DNA of 64,000 nucleotides from Xanthomonas hyacinthi (GCF_009769165.1 NZ_CP043476.1:4161001-4225000), one strand, 5' to 3'. Counted from the stretch's first letter, positions 35,971-46,909 are shown. Notes: generated from the sequence alone by a model not told the origin. Made by a program: numbers and translations.

Positions 35971-38900
35971 TCAGCTGGCGCGTTCCTTGTGCCCCTTGTC
36001 GTCGTCGCTCTCGCCCTCGCCGGATTTGGCGTGCAGCTGATGCTGGGCGACGGCGACCGGCGCATCCGCCGGCGGTGCAGGCGGCGCATCGAACAGGCCG
36101 TTGCCGGCCGCAGCGGCCGCTGCCGGTTCGGCAGTGCCGGCGCTGCTGCTCCCGGTGCCGTTCGACACCGGGACTGCTGCAACCGGCGCGTGTAGCGGCG
36201 TCGGTTCGGCCGCCGGCTCCTCGTGGAAGGCGTCCAGCAGCGTGGTCTGTACCGGCACGTAGGCCGGTTTGCCGGGCGCTTCTTCCTCGGCGATCGGTTG
36301 CGCTGCCGGAGCGGCTGCTTGCTGCGGCTCGGCAACCACCGGGGACGGCGTTGCAGGTTCCTCAACTGCTGCGAGCGGTGCCGCTGCAGTTTCCGTTTTC
36401 GTTTCCGCCGCTGGCGTCGCTGCGGCGATCGGAGCAGGCCGTTCGACGATTGGCGTCGGGGTCGTCGGTTGCCGCGCGGCTTCGATTGTCGCCAGCGGCG
36501 GCGTGTCGGACGCTGCCGGCCCGGCGACGAACGGCCGAGCAGGTTCTTCTGCAGGCACTGCCTCGACCTGCGCGGCAGGCACGCCGTTGGCTGGCGGCAA
36601 GGGCGCAGCCGCTACCGGCGGCGCTGCTTGCGCAGGCGCTGTAGCGACCGGTGCCGGTGCCGACTCGGCAACCGCAGGCGCCGTTGCGGTCGCTGCGACC
36701 GCGGCTGCGGCAACCGGCGCAGCTTGCGCTGCGGCGGGGCCGGTTTCGGCTTCCGGTACTGAGGGCGCAGCAGCGGCAGGCGTCTGCGCGGCAGCAGCCT
36801 GCTCGTGCCGCGGCGGACGCGGCTCGCGCTTTTCCCGCGCCGCGCGCGGTGCCTGCTGTGGCTTGGCTTCGGTGGTTTCGGTGGCTTCGGCCGGGGAGGC
36901 ATCGTCGACGAAATCGAATTCCGGCTGGCTGCGGCTCGGCGCCGGCGCGGTTTCGCCGTCGCTGTCGCCGGCATCCAGTTCGATGTCGTCGAACGCTGCG
37001 CCTTCGCCGCCGCTGCCGGCTTCGCCATTGCCGCGACGACGGCGACGGCCGCCGCGACGGCCGCGACGGCGGCGGCCGCCGGCCTCGCCATTGGCGTCGT
37101 CGGCGTCGCCGTTCTCGCCGGCCGGAACGGCCTGCGCGGTTTCCGCGACGCTCTCGCGTTCATCGATGCTCGCCTGCGCCACGCTCGGCTGCGGTGCGGC
37201 CGGCGCCGGCGCGGCGCTGTCGACCTCGCTGGCCGGTGCATCGCTGCTCAGCGCGGCGGCACCAGCGGCCACGGTGGCAGCCGCGAGCGTGGTGGCGTCC
37301 TGGGTTGCTGCGGCGGCTGCTGCCGTGGCCGGCTTGGCGGCGACCTCGTCCTGGCGCGGCTGGCGCTGCGGCTTGTCGCTCTGCAGCGCGGCCTGCGCCG
37401 GCTCCTGCTGCGGCTTGGGCTGACGCGGCGGGTTCTGCGGCTGCGGCTGCTTCGGCACCTTCGGCGGCGGCGGCGGGTTCTGCTGCGGCTTGACCTGCTG
37501 CGGCGCCTGCTCGTTGCGCGGCGGCTTGGCCGCGAGGTTCTGCTGGCCGCCCTGCGGGTTGCTGCCGCCGTTGCCGGGACGGCGCTCGTCGCGGCGCAGG
37601 TTGCCGCCGTTGCCGCGCGCGGCGTTGCCGCCATTGCCACCCTGGCCGCCGTTGCGGTTGCCGTCGCGGCGCGCGTTGCGGTCGCCACGATCGTTGCGGT
37701 TGCGATTGCCGTCGTGGGCGCGCTGGCGCTGCGCCGGCTCGCTCGCGGCCGGAGCCGGGGCCGTGCTTTCGCCGGCACCGAAGATCCGCTTCAGCCAGCC
37801 GACCACGCCGGTGGTCGGGGCCGGGGCCGCGACCGGGGCGGGCGCCGCGGCCTGGATCTGCACGGGCGCGGCGACCGGTTCGGGCACCTCGACCACTTCG
37901 CGCACCGGCGCCGGCTGCGAGTGCTTCACATTGGTCACCGCCGGCGCCGGAATGTTCAGCTGCGCCTTGGTCAGCGCATGCACCGGCAGCTTGCGCGGGG
38001 TGTTGCGCTGGTAGCTGGGCTTGGCGCTTTCCTCGCCGAGCTCGTTCTCGCGCAGGCGGGTCACTTCGTAGTGCGGGGTGTGCAGCTGTTCGTCGGCGAC
38101 GATGACGATCGGCGCGTCGTGGCGCTTCTCGATCTCGCTGAGCGCGCGGCGCTTCTCGTTGAGCAGGTAGTTGGCGATCTCCACCGGGGCCTGCACCAGT
38201 ACCTGTCCGGTGTTCTCCTTCATCGCGTGCTCTTCGGCCACGCGGATGATCGACAGCGACATCGACTCGACGCTGCGCATGCGGCCATGGCCGTCGCAGC
38301 GCGGGCACACGATCTGGCTGGACTCGCCCAGCGACGGGCGCAGGCGCTGGCGGCTCATCTCGAGCAGGCCGAAGCGCGAGATGCGGCCGATCTGCACCCG
38401 CGCGCGGTCGTACTTGAGCGCGTTCTGCAGGCGGTTCTCGACTTCGCGCTGGTGCTTGTTGGAGGCCATGTCGATGAAGTCGATGACCACCAGGCCGCCG
38501 AGGTCGCGCAGGCGCAGCTGGCGGGCCACCTCTTCGGCGGCCTCCAGGTTGGTCTGGAACGCGGTGTCCTCGATGTCGCTGCCTTTGGTCGCGCGCGAGG
38601 AGTTGACGTCCACCGCGGTCAGCGCCTCGGTCTGGTCGACCACGATCGAGCCGCCGGAGGGTAGGCGCACGCTGCGCTCGTAGGCCGCCTCGATCTGCGA
38701 TTCGATCTGGAAGCGGTTGAACAGCGGGATGTCGTCGGTGTAGTGCTTGAGCTTGCGCAGGCTCTGCGGCATCACCTGCTGCATGAACTCCTGGGCATCG
38801 CCGTACATCTCGACGGTATCGACCAGGATCTCGCCGATGTCGGCGCGCAGGTAGTCGCGCAGGGCGCGGATGATCAGCCGCGATTCCTGGTAGATCAGGA

Positions 38901-39510
38901 ACGGTGCCGGCTTGGCCAGCGCGGCCTCGGCGATCGACTTCCATACCTGCAGCAGGTAGTCCAGGTCCCACTGCAGCTCTTCGGCATCGCGGCCGACGCC
39001 GGCGGTGCGGATGATCACGCCCATGTCGTCGGGGATGTTCAGCTTGTCCAGCGCTTCCTTCAGCGCGGCGCGGTCCTCGCCCTCGATCCGGCGCGAGACG
39101 CCGCCGGCGCTGGGCGAGTTCGGCATCAGCACCATGTAGCGGCCGGCCAGGGAGATGAACGTGGTCAGTGCGGCGCCCTTGTTGCCGCGTTCTTCCTTGT
39201 CCACCTGGACCACCACCTCCTGGCCCTCGCGCAGCAGTTCGCGGATCGTCGCCTTGTTGTGGTCGACGCCGGCCTGGAAGTAATCGCGGGAGATTTCCTT
39301 CAGCGGCAGGAAGCCGTGGCGCTCGCCGCCGTATTCGACGAAGGCGGCTTCGAGCGAGGGTTCGAGCCGCGTGATGCGGCCCTTGTAGATGTTGGACTTC
39401 TTCTGTTCCTTGGACGGTTGCTCGATATCGATGTCGTACAGGGTCTGGCCGTCCACGATGGCCACACGCAGTTCTTCCGCCTGCGTGGCGTTGATCAGCA
39501 TTCGCTTCAT
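35971..39510 (-). CDS. rne: Ribonuclease E
   Basis: RNase E is the main endonuclease for mRNA decay and rRNA/tRNA processing and scaffolds the degradosome. The 1179-residue protein has the N-terminal S1 domain (residues about 36-125, [20 protein letters not shown]), catalytic RNase E/G domain ([24 protein letters not shown] with metal-binding acidic residues), and the Zn-link [10 protein letters not shown] near residue 404. Beyond about 530 it is an Arg/Asn/Gly-rich then Ala/Pro-rich tail with no helicase or enolase motif that I recognise; the RNA-binding [22 protein letters not shown] run is at about residues 600-650. Divergent from rluC, as in E. coli. Confidence 0.97.
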   Translation of the reverse strand: MKRMLINATQAEELRVAIVDGQTLYDIDIEQPSKEQKKSNIYKGRITRLEPSLEAAFVEYGGERHGFLPLKEISRDYFQAGVDHNKATIRELLREGQEVVVQVDKEERGNKGAALTTFISLAGRYMVLMPNSPSAGGVSRRIEGEDRAALKEALDKLNIPDDMGVIIRTAGVGRDAEELQWDLDYLLQVWKSIAEAALAKPAPFLIYQESRLIIRALRDYLRADIGEILVDTVEMYGDAQEFMQQVMPQSLRKLKHYTDDIPLFNRFQIESQIEAAYERSVRLPSGGSIVVDQTEALTAVDVNSSRATKGSDIEDTAFQTNLEAAEEVARQLRLRDLGGLVVIDFIDMASNKHQREVENRLQNALKYDRARVQIGRISRFGLLEMSRQRLRPSLGESSQIVCPRCDGHGRMRSVESMSLSIIRVAEEHAMKENTGQVLVQAPVEIANYLLNEKRRALSEIEKRHDAPIVIVADEQLHTPHYEVTRLRENELGEESAKPSYQRNTPRKLPVHALTKAQLNIPAPAVTNVKHSQPAPVREVVEVPEPVAAPVQIQAAAPAPVAAPAPTTGVVGWLKRIFGAGESTAPAPAASEPAQRQRAHDGNRNRNDRGDRNARRDGNRNGGQGGNGGNAARGNGGNLRRDERRPGNGGSNPQGGQQNLAAKPPRNEQAPQQVKPQQNPPPPPKVPKQPQPQNPPRQPKPQQEPAQAALQSDKPQRQPRQDEVAAKPATAAAAAATQDATTLAAATVAAGAAALSSDAPASEVDSAAPAPAAPQPSVAQASIDERESVAETAQAVPAGENGDADDANGEAGGRRRRGRRGGRRRRRGNGEAGSGGEGAAFDDIELDAGDSDGETAPAPSRSQPEFDFVDDASPAEATETTEAKPQQAPRAAREKREPRPPRHEQAAAAQTPAAAAPSVPEAETGPAAAQAAPVAAAAVAATATAPAVAESAPAPVATAPAQAAPPVAAAPLPPANGVPAAQVEAVPAEEPARPFVAGPAASDTPPLATIEAARQPTTPTPIVERPAPIAAATPAAETKTETAAAPLAAVEEPATPSPVVAEPQQAAAPAAQPIAEEEAPGKPAYVPVQTTLLDAFHEEPAAEPTPLHAPVAAVPVSNGTGSSSAGTAEPAAAAAAGNGLFDAPPAPPADAPVAVAQHQLHAKSGEGESDDDKGHKERAS

Positions 39511-39904
39511 TGTTGCGTTCCTCGCGCTGCTACCGCGCGGAACGCCATGGGGTTTCGCTTCTGGTCACGCTTCGCCGCCCATCGCGCAGGCGCGGGGAGG
39601 GCGGCTTGGGTTTCCAGCGCTACGACACCACGGCGAGCCGCGGGAGCGCTTCTTTCTTTTAGGTGGTTCAGGACCGGCGGCGACTCCAGCCAGGCTGGGC
39701 GCCGCACGGGGCATGTTCAGCGCGGACGCTTGTGGCGTCCGGCGATGGCCGGGCAGGCCGGTGAGCCGCTAACATGGCCGCCCCGGGGGCGGTGGTCGCG
39801 CACTGTGCCGGAATCGTCGCAAGCCGGGCTTCTGGCCCTGCGCTAACTTTCAACGAAATCAAACCCTTATCTCGCCCCCCGAGTGTAACAGAATAAACCG
39901 CCTG
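39511..39904. promoter_or_regulatory. Divergent rne-rluC regulatory region
   Basis: The 394-bp gap holds both promoters and probably a long rne 5' UTR. In E. coli an equally long UTR mediates RNase E autoregulation. I see no ORF of note and no single motif to name. Confidence 0.5.
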
Positions 39905-40897
39905 ATGACTTCCCCCCCGATCCCTCCCAAGCCGCGCGACGTCGCGACCAGCGCGGTGCGCATTCTCAAGGTCCCGGAAGATAGGGCCGGACAGCGCGTA
40001 GACAATTTCCTGCTCGGCCAGCTCAAGGGCGCCCCGCGCAGCCTGATCTACAAGCTGATGCGCAGCGGCCAGGTCCGGGTCAACGGCGGCCGCACCAAGC
40101 CCGAGCGCAAGCTGGAGGCCGGCGACGAGGTGCGCATCCCGCCGCTGAAGCTGCACGAGGAGGGCGAGAAGACCGCGCCGCCGGACGCGTTCATGGCCCG
40201 GCTGGAGGCGGCGATCGTTTACGAAGACGCGCGGTTGCTGGCGCTGAACAAGCCCTCCGGGGTGGCCAGCCATGGCGGCAGCGGGATCAGCTTCGGCGCG
40301 ATCGAGACCTTGCGCGCCCTGCGCCCGAACCAGACCCTGGAACTGGTGCACCGGCTCGACCGCGATACCTCCGGGCTGCTGATCGTGGCCAAGAAGCGCT
40401 CGGCGCTGACCGAGATGCAGGCGCTGATGCGCGAGGACGACCGGGTCGAGGGCCGCGGCATCAGCAAGCGCTACCTGACCCTGCTGGTCGGGCGCATGCC
40501 CGACGGGGTGATGAGCGTGGATGCGCCGTTGCACATCGGCCTGCGCCAAGGCGGCGAGCGCCATGTGCAGGTGAACGCGGCCGGCAAGGCATCGCTGAGC
40601 CATTTCCGGGTGCTGGAGCGGCGCGGCGGGCATTCCTATTGCGAGGTGCGGATCGAGACCGGCCGCACCCACCAGATCCGGGTGCATGCGCAGCACCTCG
40701 GGCATGCGGTGGCCGGCGACGACAAGTACGGCGATGCGGCGGTCAACAAGCGCCTGCGCGAGCAGATCGGGCTCAAGCGCCTGTTCCTGCATGCCGCCTC
40801 GCTGGAATTCAGCCTCGACGGCGGCAAGACGCCCTATCTATTGAATGCGCCGCTGGCCGACGAGCTGGCCGAGGCGCTGAACCGCCTGGGCGGCTGA
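39905..40897 (+). CDS. rluC: 23S rRNA pseudouridine synthase RluC
   Basis: RluC makes pseudouridines at three sites of 23S rRNA. The 330-residue protein has an N-terminal S4 RNA-binding domain (VDNFLLGQLKGAPRSLIYKL) and the RluA-type catalytic core with the invariant HRLDRDTSG, the KRYLTLLVG strand and IETGRTHQIRVHAQHLGH. The divergent pairing with rne, the usual genomic place of RluC, supports this over RluD or RluA. Confidence 0.95.
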   Translation: MTSPPIPPKPRDVATSAVRILKVPEDRAGQRVDNFLLGQLKGAPRSLIYKLMRSGQVRVNGGRTKPERKLEAGDEVRIPPLKLHEEGEKTAPPDAFMARLEAAIVYEDARLLALNKPSGVASHGGSGISFGAIETLRALRPNQTLELVHRLDRDTSGLLIVAKKRSALTEMQALMREDDRVEGRGISKRYLTLLVGRMPDGVMSVDAPLHIGLRQGGERHVQVNAAGKASLSHFRVLERRGGHSYCEVRIETGRTHQIRVHAQHLGHAVAGDDKYGDAAVNKRLREQIGLKRLFLHAASLEFSLDGGKTPYLLNAPLADELAEALNRLGG

Positions 40898-40946
40898 ACG
40901 GCGGCGCAGCCGAGCGACGGCGGTGCGGTCGCCCGGCCGACGACGC

Positions 40947-42728
40947 TTACCCGGTGTGCTTGTCGCGGTCGCGGTCGTGGTTGTGGTGCGGATCGGAGTG
41001 GGCTTGCGGCGGACGCGTGGCCGGGCGCGGCTCGGCCGGCGGACGCGGCGGCGCGATCCTGGCCATGCGCTGCTCCTGCATCGGCGGCCGCTGTTCGGGG
41101 CGTGGCATGGCCTGAACACGCTCAGGGAACTCCCGCATCGGCGCCTCTCGATGCGCGGCCTGCTGCTGGGCATTGAATGCGGCGAACTGATGCGGTGCCG
41201 GCCGTGGCGGCTCGGGTTGGGTAAACCTGGCTTGCGCGCGCGGATCTTCCCGGTGCGCTGCCTGGAAATTCCCGGCCGGCTGCGGCGCGTTGGCGTGCGC
41301 TAGCTGCAGCATGTCGCGCCGCTGCTGCAGCGCGGCGGCGTTCGCGACCGGCAGTGCGCGCCGCGGATCGGCCGCGAACCTGGGTGTCGGCGCATGCGGC
41401 GATGGTGCGTGCGGCGCTTGCGCCAATGGCAGCTGCGCTCGCGCATCGCGCATGGCGCCCGCTGCATTCGGTGCGCCCAACCCTGGCACCGGCGGCCGCT
41501 GCGGCGCGTTCGCCGCGACCGGGCGACCCGGCTGCAACATGCGTTCGCTGAAATGCGGCGTCGACAGCTGCGCGTAGTCGGCCGCGCGGCGCGGTGGCGG
41601 GGCGGTCGCGAATTGCTGCGCGGCGGGCGCATGCGCGTTCTGGGCGAAACGCGGCGCCATCGCCGCGGCCGCAGCGGCGCCCGCCATCGGGGCCAGCGCC
41701 GCCTGCTGCGCAAAGCTGCGGTTGTCGTTGTGCACGAAGCTGCGCGCATCGATCCGGTTGTTGGTGATGTTGTTGACGATGGTGGTACGCGGCGCATAGA
41801 CGCGGTTCTGGTAGACCACGTAGTGCGGCGCCAAGGACTGGGCGTTCCAGTTCATGCCCCAGCTGTTCCAGCCCCAGGGGTGCCAGGCCGGTTCCGGTTC
41901 CAGCCAGCCCATCGGGCCGTGGTAGCGGTGCTCCAGCGCGTCGCCGACCAGCACACCGACGCCGAAGGAGATGATGCCGGCGGTGACCAGATCGCCTTCG
42001 CTGTAGTACCGCGGGCGGTAGCGATACTCGCGGTAGACGTCGACCGGTGCGCCGTAGACCACGTCCGGATCGTAGCGCGGCACATAGACGACATCCGGCT
42101 GCGCCGGTTCGATGACGATGGTCTGGCGCGGCGGCGGGATCCGCTCGTCGGCATAGGCCGGTTCCACCACCGTGCGTTGCGTCACCTGCACCCGTTGCTG
42201 TGGCGTGCTGCGCAGGTGGCCCTGCGCCTGCGCGCGCCCGCGCATGACCTGGATCGCGTCGAGGACTTCGTTGGGGTCGTGCGCATAGGCATCGCCGAGC
42301 GCACGGGTCCAGTCGCCGTTGCTGGCCAGCTGGTCGATCACGTCGGGAAATGCGGTCAGCGCCTTGACGCTGGGATCCCATGGCTGCGCCGCCGCCGCCT
42401 TCAGGCGATCGGTCGCGGCCAGGCCGCTGTTGCTGCGCAGCCAGCCCTGGGCGTCGCCGACCTGGTCCGGATACACCGAGGCGGCCAAGGTCTGCGCCAG
42501 CAGCTTGTCGGGGAACAGCGCGATCGGCGCCACCAGCTTGTACAACTGCTCGGCGCTGGGCGGCACGTAGGGGGCGGGCGCGGGTACGGCGGCGGTCGCT
42601 GCGGCCGGGGCCGGGGCCGGGGCCGGTGCTGCCGCCGGTTGCTGCTGGCACGCGCTCAGCGCCAGCATGCTCGCGGCGGTGACCAGCGCCAGCGCCAATT
42701 TCGTTGATGGCAGGGAGCGGATATCCAT
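40947..42728 (-). CDS. DUF3300-domain lipoprotein
   Basis: The 593-residue protein has a lipoprotein signal (LALVTAASMLALSAC), a Pro/Ala linker, then a DUF3300 domain (about residues 50-290) with QLYKLVAPIALFPDKLLAQTL and YVPRYDPDVVYG. The C-terminal half is low complexity, rich in Ala, Pro, Gln, His and Met, and ends in a basic His/Asp tail. DUF3300 proteins are cell-envelope proteins of unknown function. The ATG at 42728 opens the signal sequence; a longer upstream frame is not conserved. Confidence 0.82.
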   Translation of the reverse strand: MDIRSLPSTKLALALVTAASMLALSACQQQPAAAPAPAPAPAAATAAVPAPAPYVPPSAEQLYKLVAPIALFPDKLLAQTLAASVYPDQVGDAQGWLRSNSGLAATDRLKAAAAQPWDPSVKALTAFPDVIDQLASNGDWTRALGDAYAHDPNEVLDAIQVMRGRAQAQGHLRSTPQQRVQVTQRTVVEPAYADERIPPPRQTIVIEPAQPDVVYVPRYDPDVVYGAPVDVYREYRYRPRYYSEGDLVTAGIISFGVGVLVGDALEHRYHGPMGWLEPEPAWHPWGWNSWGMNWNAQSLAPHYVVYQNRVYAPRTTIVNNITNNRIDARSFVHNDNRSFAQQAALAPMAGAAAAAAMAPRFAQNAHAPAAQQFATAPPPRRAADYAQLSTPHFSERMLQPGRPVAANAPQRPPVPGLGAPNAAGAMRDARAQLPLAQAPHAPSPHAPTPRFAADPRRALPVANAAALQQRRDMLQLAHANAPQPAGNFQAAHREDPRAQARFTQPEPPRPAPHQFAAFNAQQQAAHREAPMREFPERVQAMPRPEQRPPMQEQRMARIAPPRPPAEPRPATRPPQAHSDPHHNHDRDRDKHTG

Positions 42729-42858
42729 GCGGCACCTTTTCGACATGGCGTTCGGAAGATGCGCGCAGGATGCTCTGTGTTGCATGTCTGCAAGCTTTCT
42801 GCGAAGCGCCGCAACACGGTTGCGCCAGCGTCCGTTCAGACAGGTTGCCGCCGCCGAC

Positions 42859-43065
42859 TCAGGGCGTGGTGGACAGGCGCAACAGCACCAGGCTCAGCGC
42901 CAGCGTAACCATGCCGGCGACCAGCCCGTACACGGTCTCGTGGCCTTTGGCATACGTGGTCAGCAGGCCGATGCGCTTGATGCAGGCGCGGTTGTCGGTG
43001 CGCAACAGCGGGTCCTGGGCGTTGAGGCTTTTGTGTGGATTGGGCACCAGCCGGTCGATCGCCAC
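42859..43065 (-). CDS. Short membrane peptide, possibly a gene fragment
   Basis: A 68-codon frame from a GTG ends KGHETVYGLVAGMVTLALSLVLLRLSTTP with one hydrophobic helix. No ribosome site or recognisable family; the frame is open further upstream but with no similarity I know. It could be a small membrane protein or a decayed gene. Low confidence. Confidence 0.3.
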   Translation of the reverse strand: MAIDRLVPNPHKSLNAQDPLLRTDNRACIKRIGLLTTYAKGHETVYGLVAGMVTLALSLVLLRLSTTP

Positions 43066-43142
43066 GACTTGCCGAGGAGCTCGGTCAGCGACACGCACCG
43101 CCGCGGCTGGCGGTGGGTTCGGGAGCGGCTTGCGGGCCGCAC

Positions 43143-43595
43143 TCAGCCGGAGTGGTGCGCCTGCGCGTCGAGCGCGAAGCAGCGGTCCGGCCGCGGTTGC
43201 GGCGGGTTGAAGGTGACCGGCACCTGGATCGTGCGCGGCACCGCCTGGCCATTGCGCGTGGCCGGCTTGAAGATCCACTCGCGCACGCGCTGCTGCGCCG
43301 ACGCGTCGAGCGTGGGCTGGCCGCTGCTGCTGACCAACTGCACATCGGTGGGCTTGCCCTGCACGCCGATCACCACGCTCAGTACCGCCTTGCCGCCGAG
43401 CCCGGCGCAGGCCAGTTCGATCGGATACTCAGGCGGCGGGGTCTGCACCGCGGCGACCTCGGTCGGCGCGGCCGCCACGCTCTGGGTCTGCGCTTGTTCG
43501 GACTTGCCGCAGCCGCCGAGCAGCAACGCGGCAGCGAGGCCGGCGAACGGCGGGAAGAGAATGCAACGCTGGGAAACGACGGGCATGGGGTTCAT
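43143..43595 (-). CDS. Lipoprotein with TonB C-terminal-like domain
   Basis: The 150-residue product has a lipoprotein signal ([13 protein letters not shown]) and a TonB C-terminal fold ([24 protein letters not shown], residues about 58-140, with [20 protein letters not shown]). Unlike TonB it is anchored by a lipid rather than by an N-terminal helix, so it cannot couple to ExbBD in the normal way. Function unknown. Its ATG overlaps the phhB stop (ATGA), so it is probably co-translated with phhB. Confidence 0.8.
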   Translation of the reverse strand: MNPMPVVSQRCILFPPFAGLAAALLLGGCGKSEQAQTQSVAAAPTEVAAVQTPPPEYPIELACAGLGGKAVLSVVIGVQGKPTDVQLVSSSGQPTLDASAQQRVREWIFKPATRNGQAVPRTIQVPVTFNPPQPRPDRCFALDAQAHHSG

Positions 43596-43933
43596 TCCGG
43601 AAGGGCAGACGCCTTGGCGGCGCAGATGAAGTCGTTTTCGCTGAGGCCGCCGACGTCGTGGGTGGAATAGCGCACCACCACGCGGTCATAGTGCACGCCC
43701 AGGTCGGGGTGGTGGTCTTCGCGGTGCGCGATCCAGGCCAGCGCGTTCACGAACGCCAGCGTGCGGTAGTAGTCGGGGAAGCGGAACGTGCGGCTGATCG
43801 CCATGCCATTCTCGACCAGCTCCCAGCCGGCCACCTGCGGCAGCAATTCGGCCAGGCGCGCCTGGGTGAGCTTGTAGTCGCTGCCCTTGCAGGGCGCGCA
43901 ATGGGCCTGTGCGAGCGGGATCAGGTCGTTCAT
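43592..43933 (-). CDS. phhB: Pterin-4a-carbinolamine dehydratase
   Basis: This 113-residue enzyme dehydrates 4a-hydroxytetrahydrobiopterin made by phenylalanine hydroxylase. The signature [20 protein letters not shown] with the three active-site histidines is intact, and [13 protein letters not shown] ends the domain. No phenylalanine hydroxylase gene is adjacent; the next gene is the TonB-domain lipoprotein. Confidence 0.93.
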   Translation of the reverse strand: MNDLIPLAQAHCAPCKGSDYKLTQARLAELLPQVAGWELVENGMAISRTFRFPDYYRTLAFVNALAWIAHREDHHPDLGVHYDRVVVRYSTHDVGGLSENDFICAAKASALPE

Positions 43934-44024
43934 TCTTGGAGCCTCCGCGGCGGGGCGGCTGAACGCGCCGCCGATGGGGAAAGTTCGCGATGAGCCATTC
44001 GCGTGGAAGCGCTAGAATAACCGC

Positions 44025-44621
44025 ATGATCCAGATCTCCGACAACGCGCAGACCCATTTCCGCAAACTGCTCGAACGCGAGGCCGTGCCCGGCATGGGCG
44101 TGCGCCTGAGCGCGGTCGATCCCGGCACCGCGCGCGCCGACGCGCGGCTGGAGTTCGCCGAACCGGCGGACCTGGCCGGCGACGAATGGGCGATCGACTG
44201 CGCCGGCTTCACCTTGTATGTGGCCGCCGACAGCGTCGGCTGGCTGGACGGCGCCGAGATCGACTACGTCACCCAGGGTACCGGCCAGCAGTTGACGATC
44301 AAGGCGCCGAAGATCAAGGGCGAGGCGCCGGGCGAGGCTGCTTCGCTGGTCGAGCGGGTGCGCTGGGTGGTCGAGAACGAGGTCAATCCGCAGTTGGCCC
44401 AGCACGGCGGCCGCGTGGCGGTGCAGGAAGTGTCGGCCGAGGGCGTGGTGCTGCTGCGCTTCGGCGGCGGCTGCCACGGCTGCGGCATGGCCGACGTGAC
44501 CCTGAAGCAGGGCATCGAGAAGACGCTGATGGGACGCGTGCCGGGCATCACCGCCGTGCGCGACGCCACCGACCACGACAGCGGCAGCGCCCCGTATATC
44601 CCGCGCGATTCCGCAGCCTGA
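44025..44621 (+). CDS. nfuA: Fe-S biogenesis protein NfuA
   Basis: NfuA carries 4Fe-4S clusters to target enzymes, important under oxidative stress or iron limitation. The 198-residue protein has a degenerate A-type domain ([19 protein letters not shown], without its cysteines) and the NifU domain ([19 protein letters not shown] with the cluster motif [12 protein letters not shown]). Length and domain order match E. coli NfuA. Confidence 0.93.
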   Translation: MIQISDNAQTHFRKLLEREAVPGMGVRLSAVDPGTARADARLEFAEPADLAGDEWAIDCAGFTLYVAADSVGWLDGAEIDYVTQGTGQQLTIKAPKIKGEAPGEAASLVERVRWVVENEVNPQLAQHGGRVAVQEVSAEGVVLLRFGGGCHGCGMADVTLKQGIEKTLMGRVPGITAVRDATDHDSGSAPYIPRDSAA

Positions 44622-44637
44622 TTCCTCCGCCACGCCG

Positions 44638-46317
44638 GTGACGCGCGCCGCCGACATCCTCGCCGCGCTGTTGGCGCGCTCGCCGCGCAAGCTGCTGCGC
44701 GATCGCCGCACCGGCCTGCCGTACGGCTGGGCGCACTGGATTTCTTCGCAGCCGGCCGTGCCGCGCCCGTTCGTCTCCAGTGAGCTGATCGCGGCGCTGC
44801 CGCAGGCGGTGCCGGCGCCGACCTCGCGGCTGTCCGCACTGAGTCCATGGCAGGCGTTCCGCCGGCTGTGGTGGCAGCACTGGGATCCGGCACCGTACGA
44901 CCAGCGCTGGTGGCGGCGGATCGCGGCGCTGGTCAGCCTGGCCTTGCATCTGCTGTTCGCGCTGTTCCTGCTGTGGGTCGCCTTCGTGCGCTGGTTGCCG
45001 CCGCGCCCGGACGTGGGCGAGGCCGGGCGCGTGCAGGTGGAATTCGTCGGCCGCGGCACGCCGGCCGAGACCGGTGGCGGCGCAGCGGCGCAAGACGCCG
45101 CGGCCGCTGCGCAGCAGGCCGCGGCGGCACGTGCGGCGCAACAGGCCGCCACGACTGCCGCCGCGCAGACGGCCGCCATGGCCGCCGCGCGTGCGGCCTC
45201 CGCTACGCCGGCGGCGAGCGCCGCGCCCGCACAGGCCGAGTCCAACCCGCCATCACCACCGCCGGAGCAGCCGCTGCAGGTCACCGAAACCGAACAGCCG
45301 AGCCGCGATTTCGTGCTGCCGCCGCCCAGCGTGCGCGAACCGACGCTGACCCCGCGCGCGATCGCGCCGCCCAGCGTGCAGGTGACCGAGCGCGAGGTCG
45401 AGATGGTCACCGAGGTTCCCGCGGTGGCGCAGATCCGTCCGCGCGAAGTGCCGGTGCCGCGCGCGCCGGAACCGCAACTGCAGGTGCGCGAGCGCGAAGT
45501 GCCGGCGCCGCTGCCGCAGGTCCAGGTGCAGATCCCGCAGATCCGCGCGCGCGATCCCGCACCGACGCTGCGCACGCCGGAGCCGCCGCAGGTGCGGCAG
45601 ATCGAACTGCCGACGCCCGCCACCGCGGCGACGCCGGCTGCCGAGCCATCGGCCGCCACCGCAAGCGCGACTGCGGCTCCGGCGCAGGCCACGACCGCGT
45701 CCAGCGCCGCGGCGCAGGGCACGGCCGAGACCCGGACGCCGTCCGGCAGCGGCGCTGCGCCGCCCGGCAGCCAGTCGGCCGCGCCCGGCAGCGGCCCGGC
45801 CACGGTCGCGCACGATGGCGGCTGGGCGACGCCGCAGCGCGGCGACGACTGGGGTGCCGCGGCGCGCAACCGCGCCGGCGATGCCGGTGCCAGCCAGCGC
45901 AATGGCGTGTTCAACGCCGATGGCAGCGTGCGCGTGCCCGGCGGCGAAGAGCAGGGCAAGGCGCCGCCGCGCGGCGCGCCCGGCACCGAGACCGACAGCT
46001 GGTCGCGCGATCAGATCGCCAATGCCGGCCAGTGGCTCAAGCGTCCGCCCTACGACTACAAGCCGACCTCGTTCGACAAGTATTGGCTGCCGAACGCGAC
46101 GCTGCTGGAAGAGTGGGTGCGGCGCGGCATCAAGACCGTCGACATCCCGATTCCCGGCACCACCAGCAGCATTTCCTGCGTGGTCTCGATCCTGCAGCTG
46201 GGCGGCGGCTGCGGCATCACCGATCCGAATCTCAACGACCAGCCCGCCGGCACGCGACCGCCGCCGGCGGTGCCGTTCAAGCCGGGCCTGCAGGAAGACA
46301 ACGGCAGCGTGAAGTAG
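44638..46317 (+). CDS. Single-pass membrane protein with Pro/Ala/Val-rich repeat tail
   Basis: The GTG-started 559-residue protein has one clear membrane helix (ALVSLALHLLFALFLLWVAFV, about residues 98-118), preceded by a basic cytoplasmic part. The long tail is first Ala/Gln-rich (about 145-205), then rich in repeats such as REVPVPRAPEP and QVQVQIPQIRARDP. A folded C-terminal region (KRPPYDYKPTSFDKYWLPNA to SISCVVSILQLGGGCGI) follows, with two cysteines. It resembles proteins annotated as transmembrane repetitive proteins in Xanthomonas and has the layout of a TonB-like periplasm-spanning protein; no TonB domain is recognised. Confidence 0.7.
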   Translation: MTRAADILAALLARSPRKLLRDRRTGLPYGWAHWISSQPAVPRPFVSSELIAALPQAVPAPTSRLSALSPWQAFRRLWWQHWDPAPYDQRWWRRIAALVSLALHLLFALFLLWVAFVRWLPPRPDVGEAGRVQVEFVGRGTPAETGGGAAAQDAAAAAQQAAAARAAQQAATTAAAQTAAMAAARAASATPAASAAPAQAESNPPSPPPEQPLQVTETEQPSRDFVLPPPSVREPTLTPRAIAPPSVQVTEREVEMVTEVPAVAQIRPREVPVPRAPEPQLQVREREVPAPLPQVQVQIPQIRARDPAPTLRTPEPPQVRQIELPTPATAATPAAEPSAATASATAAPAQATTASSAAAQGTAETRTPSGSGAAPPGSQSAAPGSGPATVAHDGGWATPQRGDDWGAAARNRAGDAGASQRNGVFNADGSVRVPGGEEQGKAPPRGAPGTETDSWSRDQIANAGQWLKRPPYDYKPTSFDKYWLPNATLLEEWVRRGIKTVDIPIPGTTSSISCVVSILQLGGGCGITDPNLNDQPAGTRPPPAVPFKPGLQEDNGSVK

Positions 46318-46440
46318 GCGAAGACGCCGCCCCAGAGCGTTTTTCTACACGTGGGGCAACGCCATCCAGTGCCAGCATCTGGACCGGGAGTGCTCTGGGC
46401 GCAGCACTGCCGGGTATACGGCAATGCGCCGTACTCGCGA

Positions 46441-46902
46441 TCACTTTGGATCGTGCAGGTCGCGCAGCTGCGTGGCGCGCGATCCGAAGTACGCCGCCAG
46501 GTCGGCGATGTCCTGGTCGCCGAGCGGCGTCGCCTGCGGGGTCATCAGCGGATGCTGGCGATCGCCGGCGCGGTAGGCCTGTAGCGCATGCGCGACGTAG
46601 TCGCCGTATTGGCCGCCGAGCTTGGGATAGCTCGGGTCGATCGGCGCGTTGCCGTCGGCGCCGTGGCAGTCGATGCAGCTCTGCCCGGTGGCCTTGCCCT
46701 TGGCGTGGGCCAGCTTCTCGCCGGCGGCGATGCGCCCGCTCGGCAGGCCGGCGGACGAGCCGGACCCATGTTCGCCACTGGCGTGGCCGGGATCGCCGGC
46801 GGACTGGCTGGTGGATTCCACCTGCGATTGCGAACACGCCCCCAGGCACAGGGCAGCAAGCAGGGCGATGGCGGGACGCAGGGCGTGCGCGGCTTTCGGC
46901 AT
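46441..46902 (-). CDS. c-type cytochrome, lipoprotein form
   Basis: The 153-residue protein has a signal with lipobox (ALCLGAC, cysteine about residue 23) and one haem motif CIDCH near residue 76; axial Met is probably in HPLMTPQATPL. It is a class I single-haem cytochrome of the c4/c5 type. It follows a second cytochrome gene by 7 bp and is likely co-transcribed. Electron partners are unknown. Confidence 0.88.
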   Translation of the reverse strand: MPKAAHALRPAIALLAALCLGACSQSQVESTSQSAGDPGHASGEHGSGSSAGLPSGRIAAGEKLAHAKGKATGQSCIDCHGADGNAPIDPSYPKLGGQYGDYVAHALQAYRAGDRQHPLMTPQATPLGDQDIADLAAYFGSRATQLRDLHDPK

Positions 46903-46909
46903 GGGATGG

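Noticed and set aside
36223-38664. Long plus-strand frames opposite rne
   Set aside because: They are complements of the Ala/Pro/Arg-rich rne tail and its catalytic domain, with no signatures of their own.
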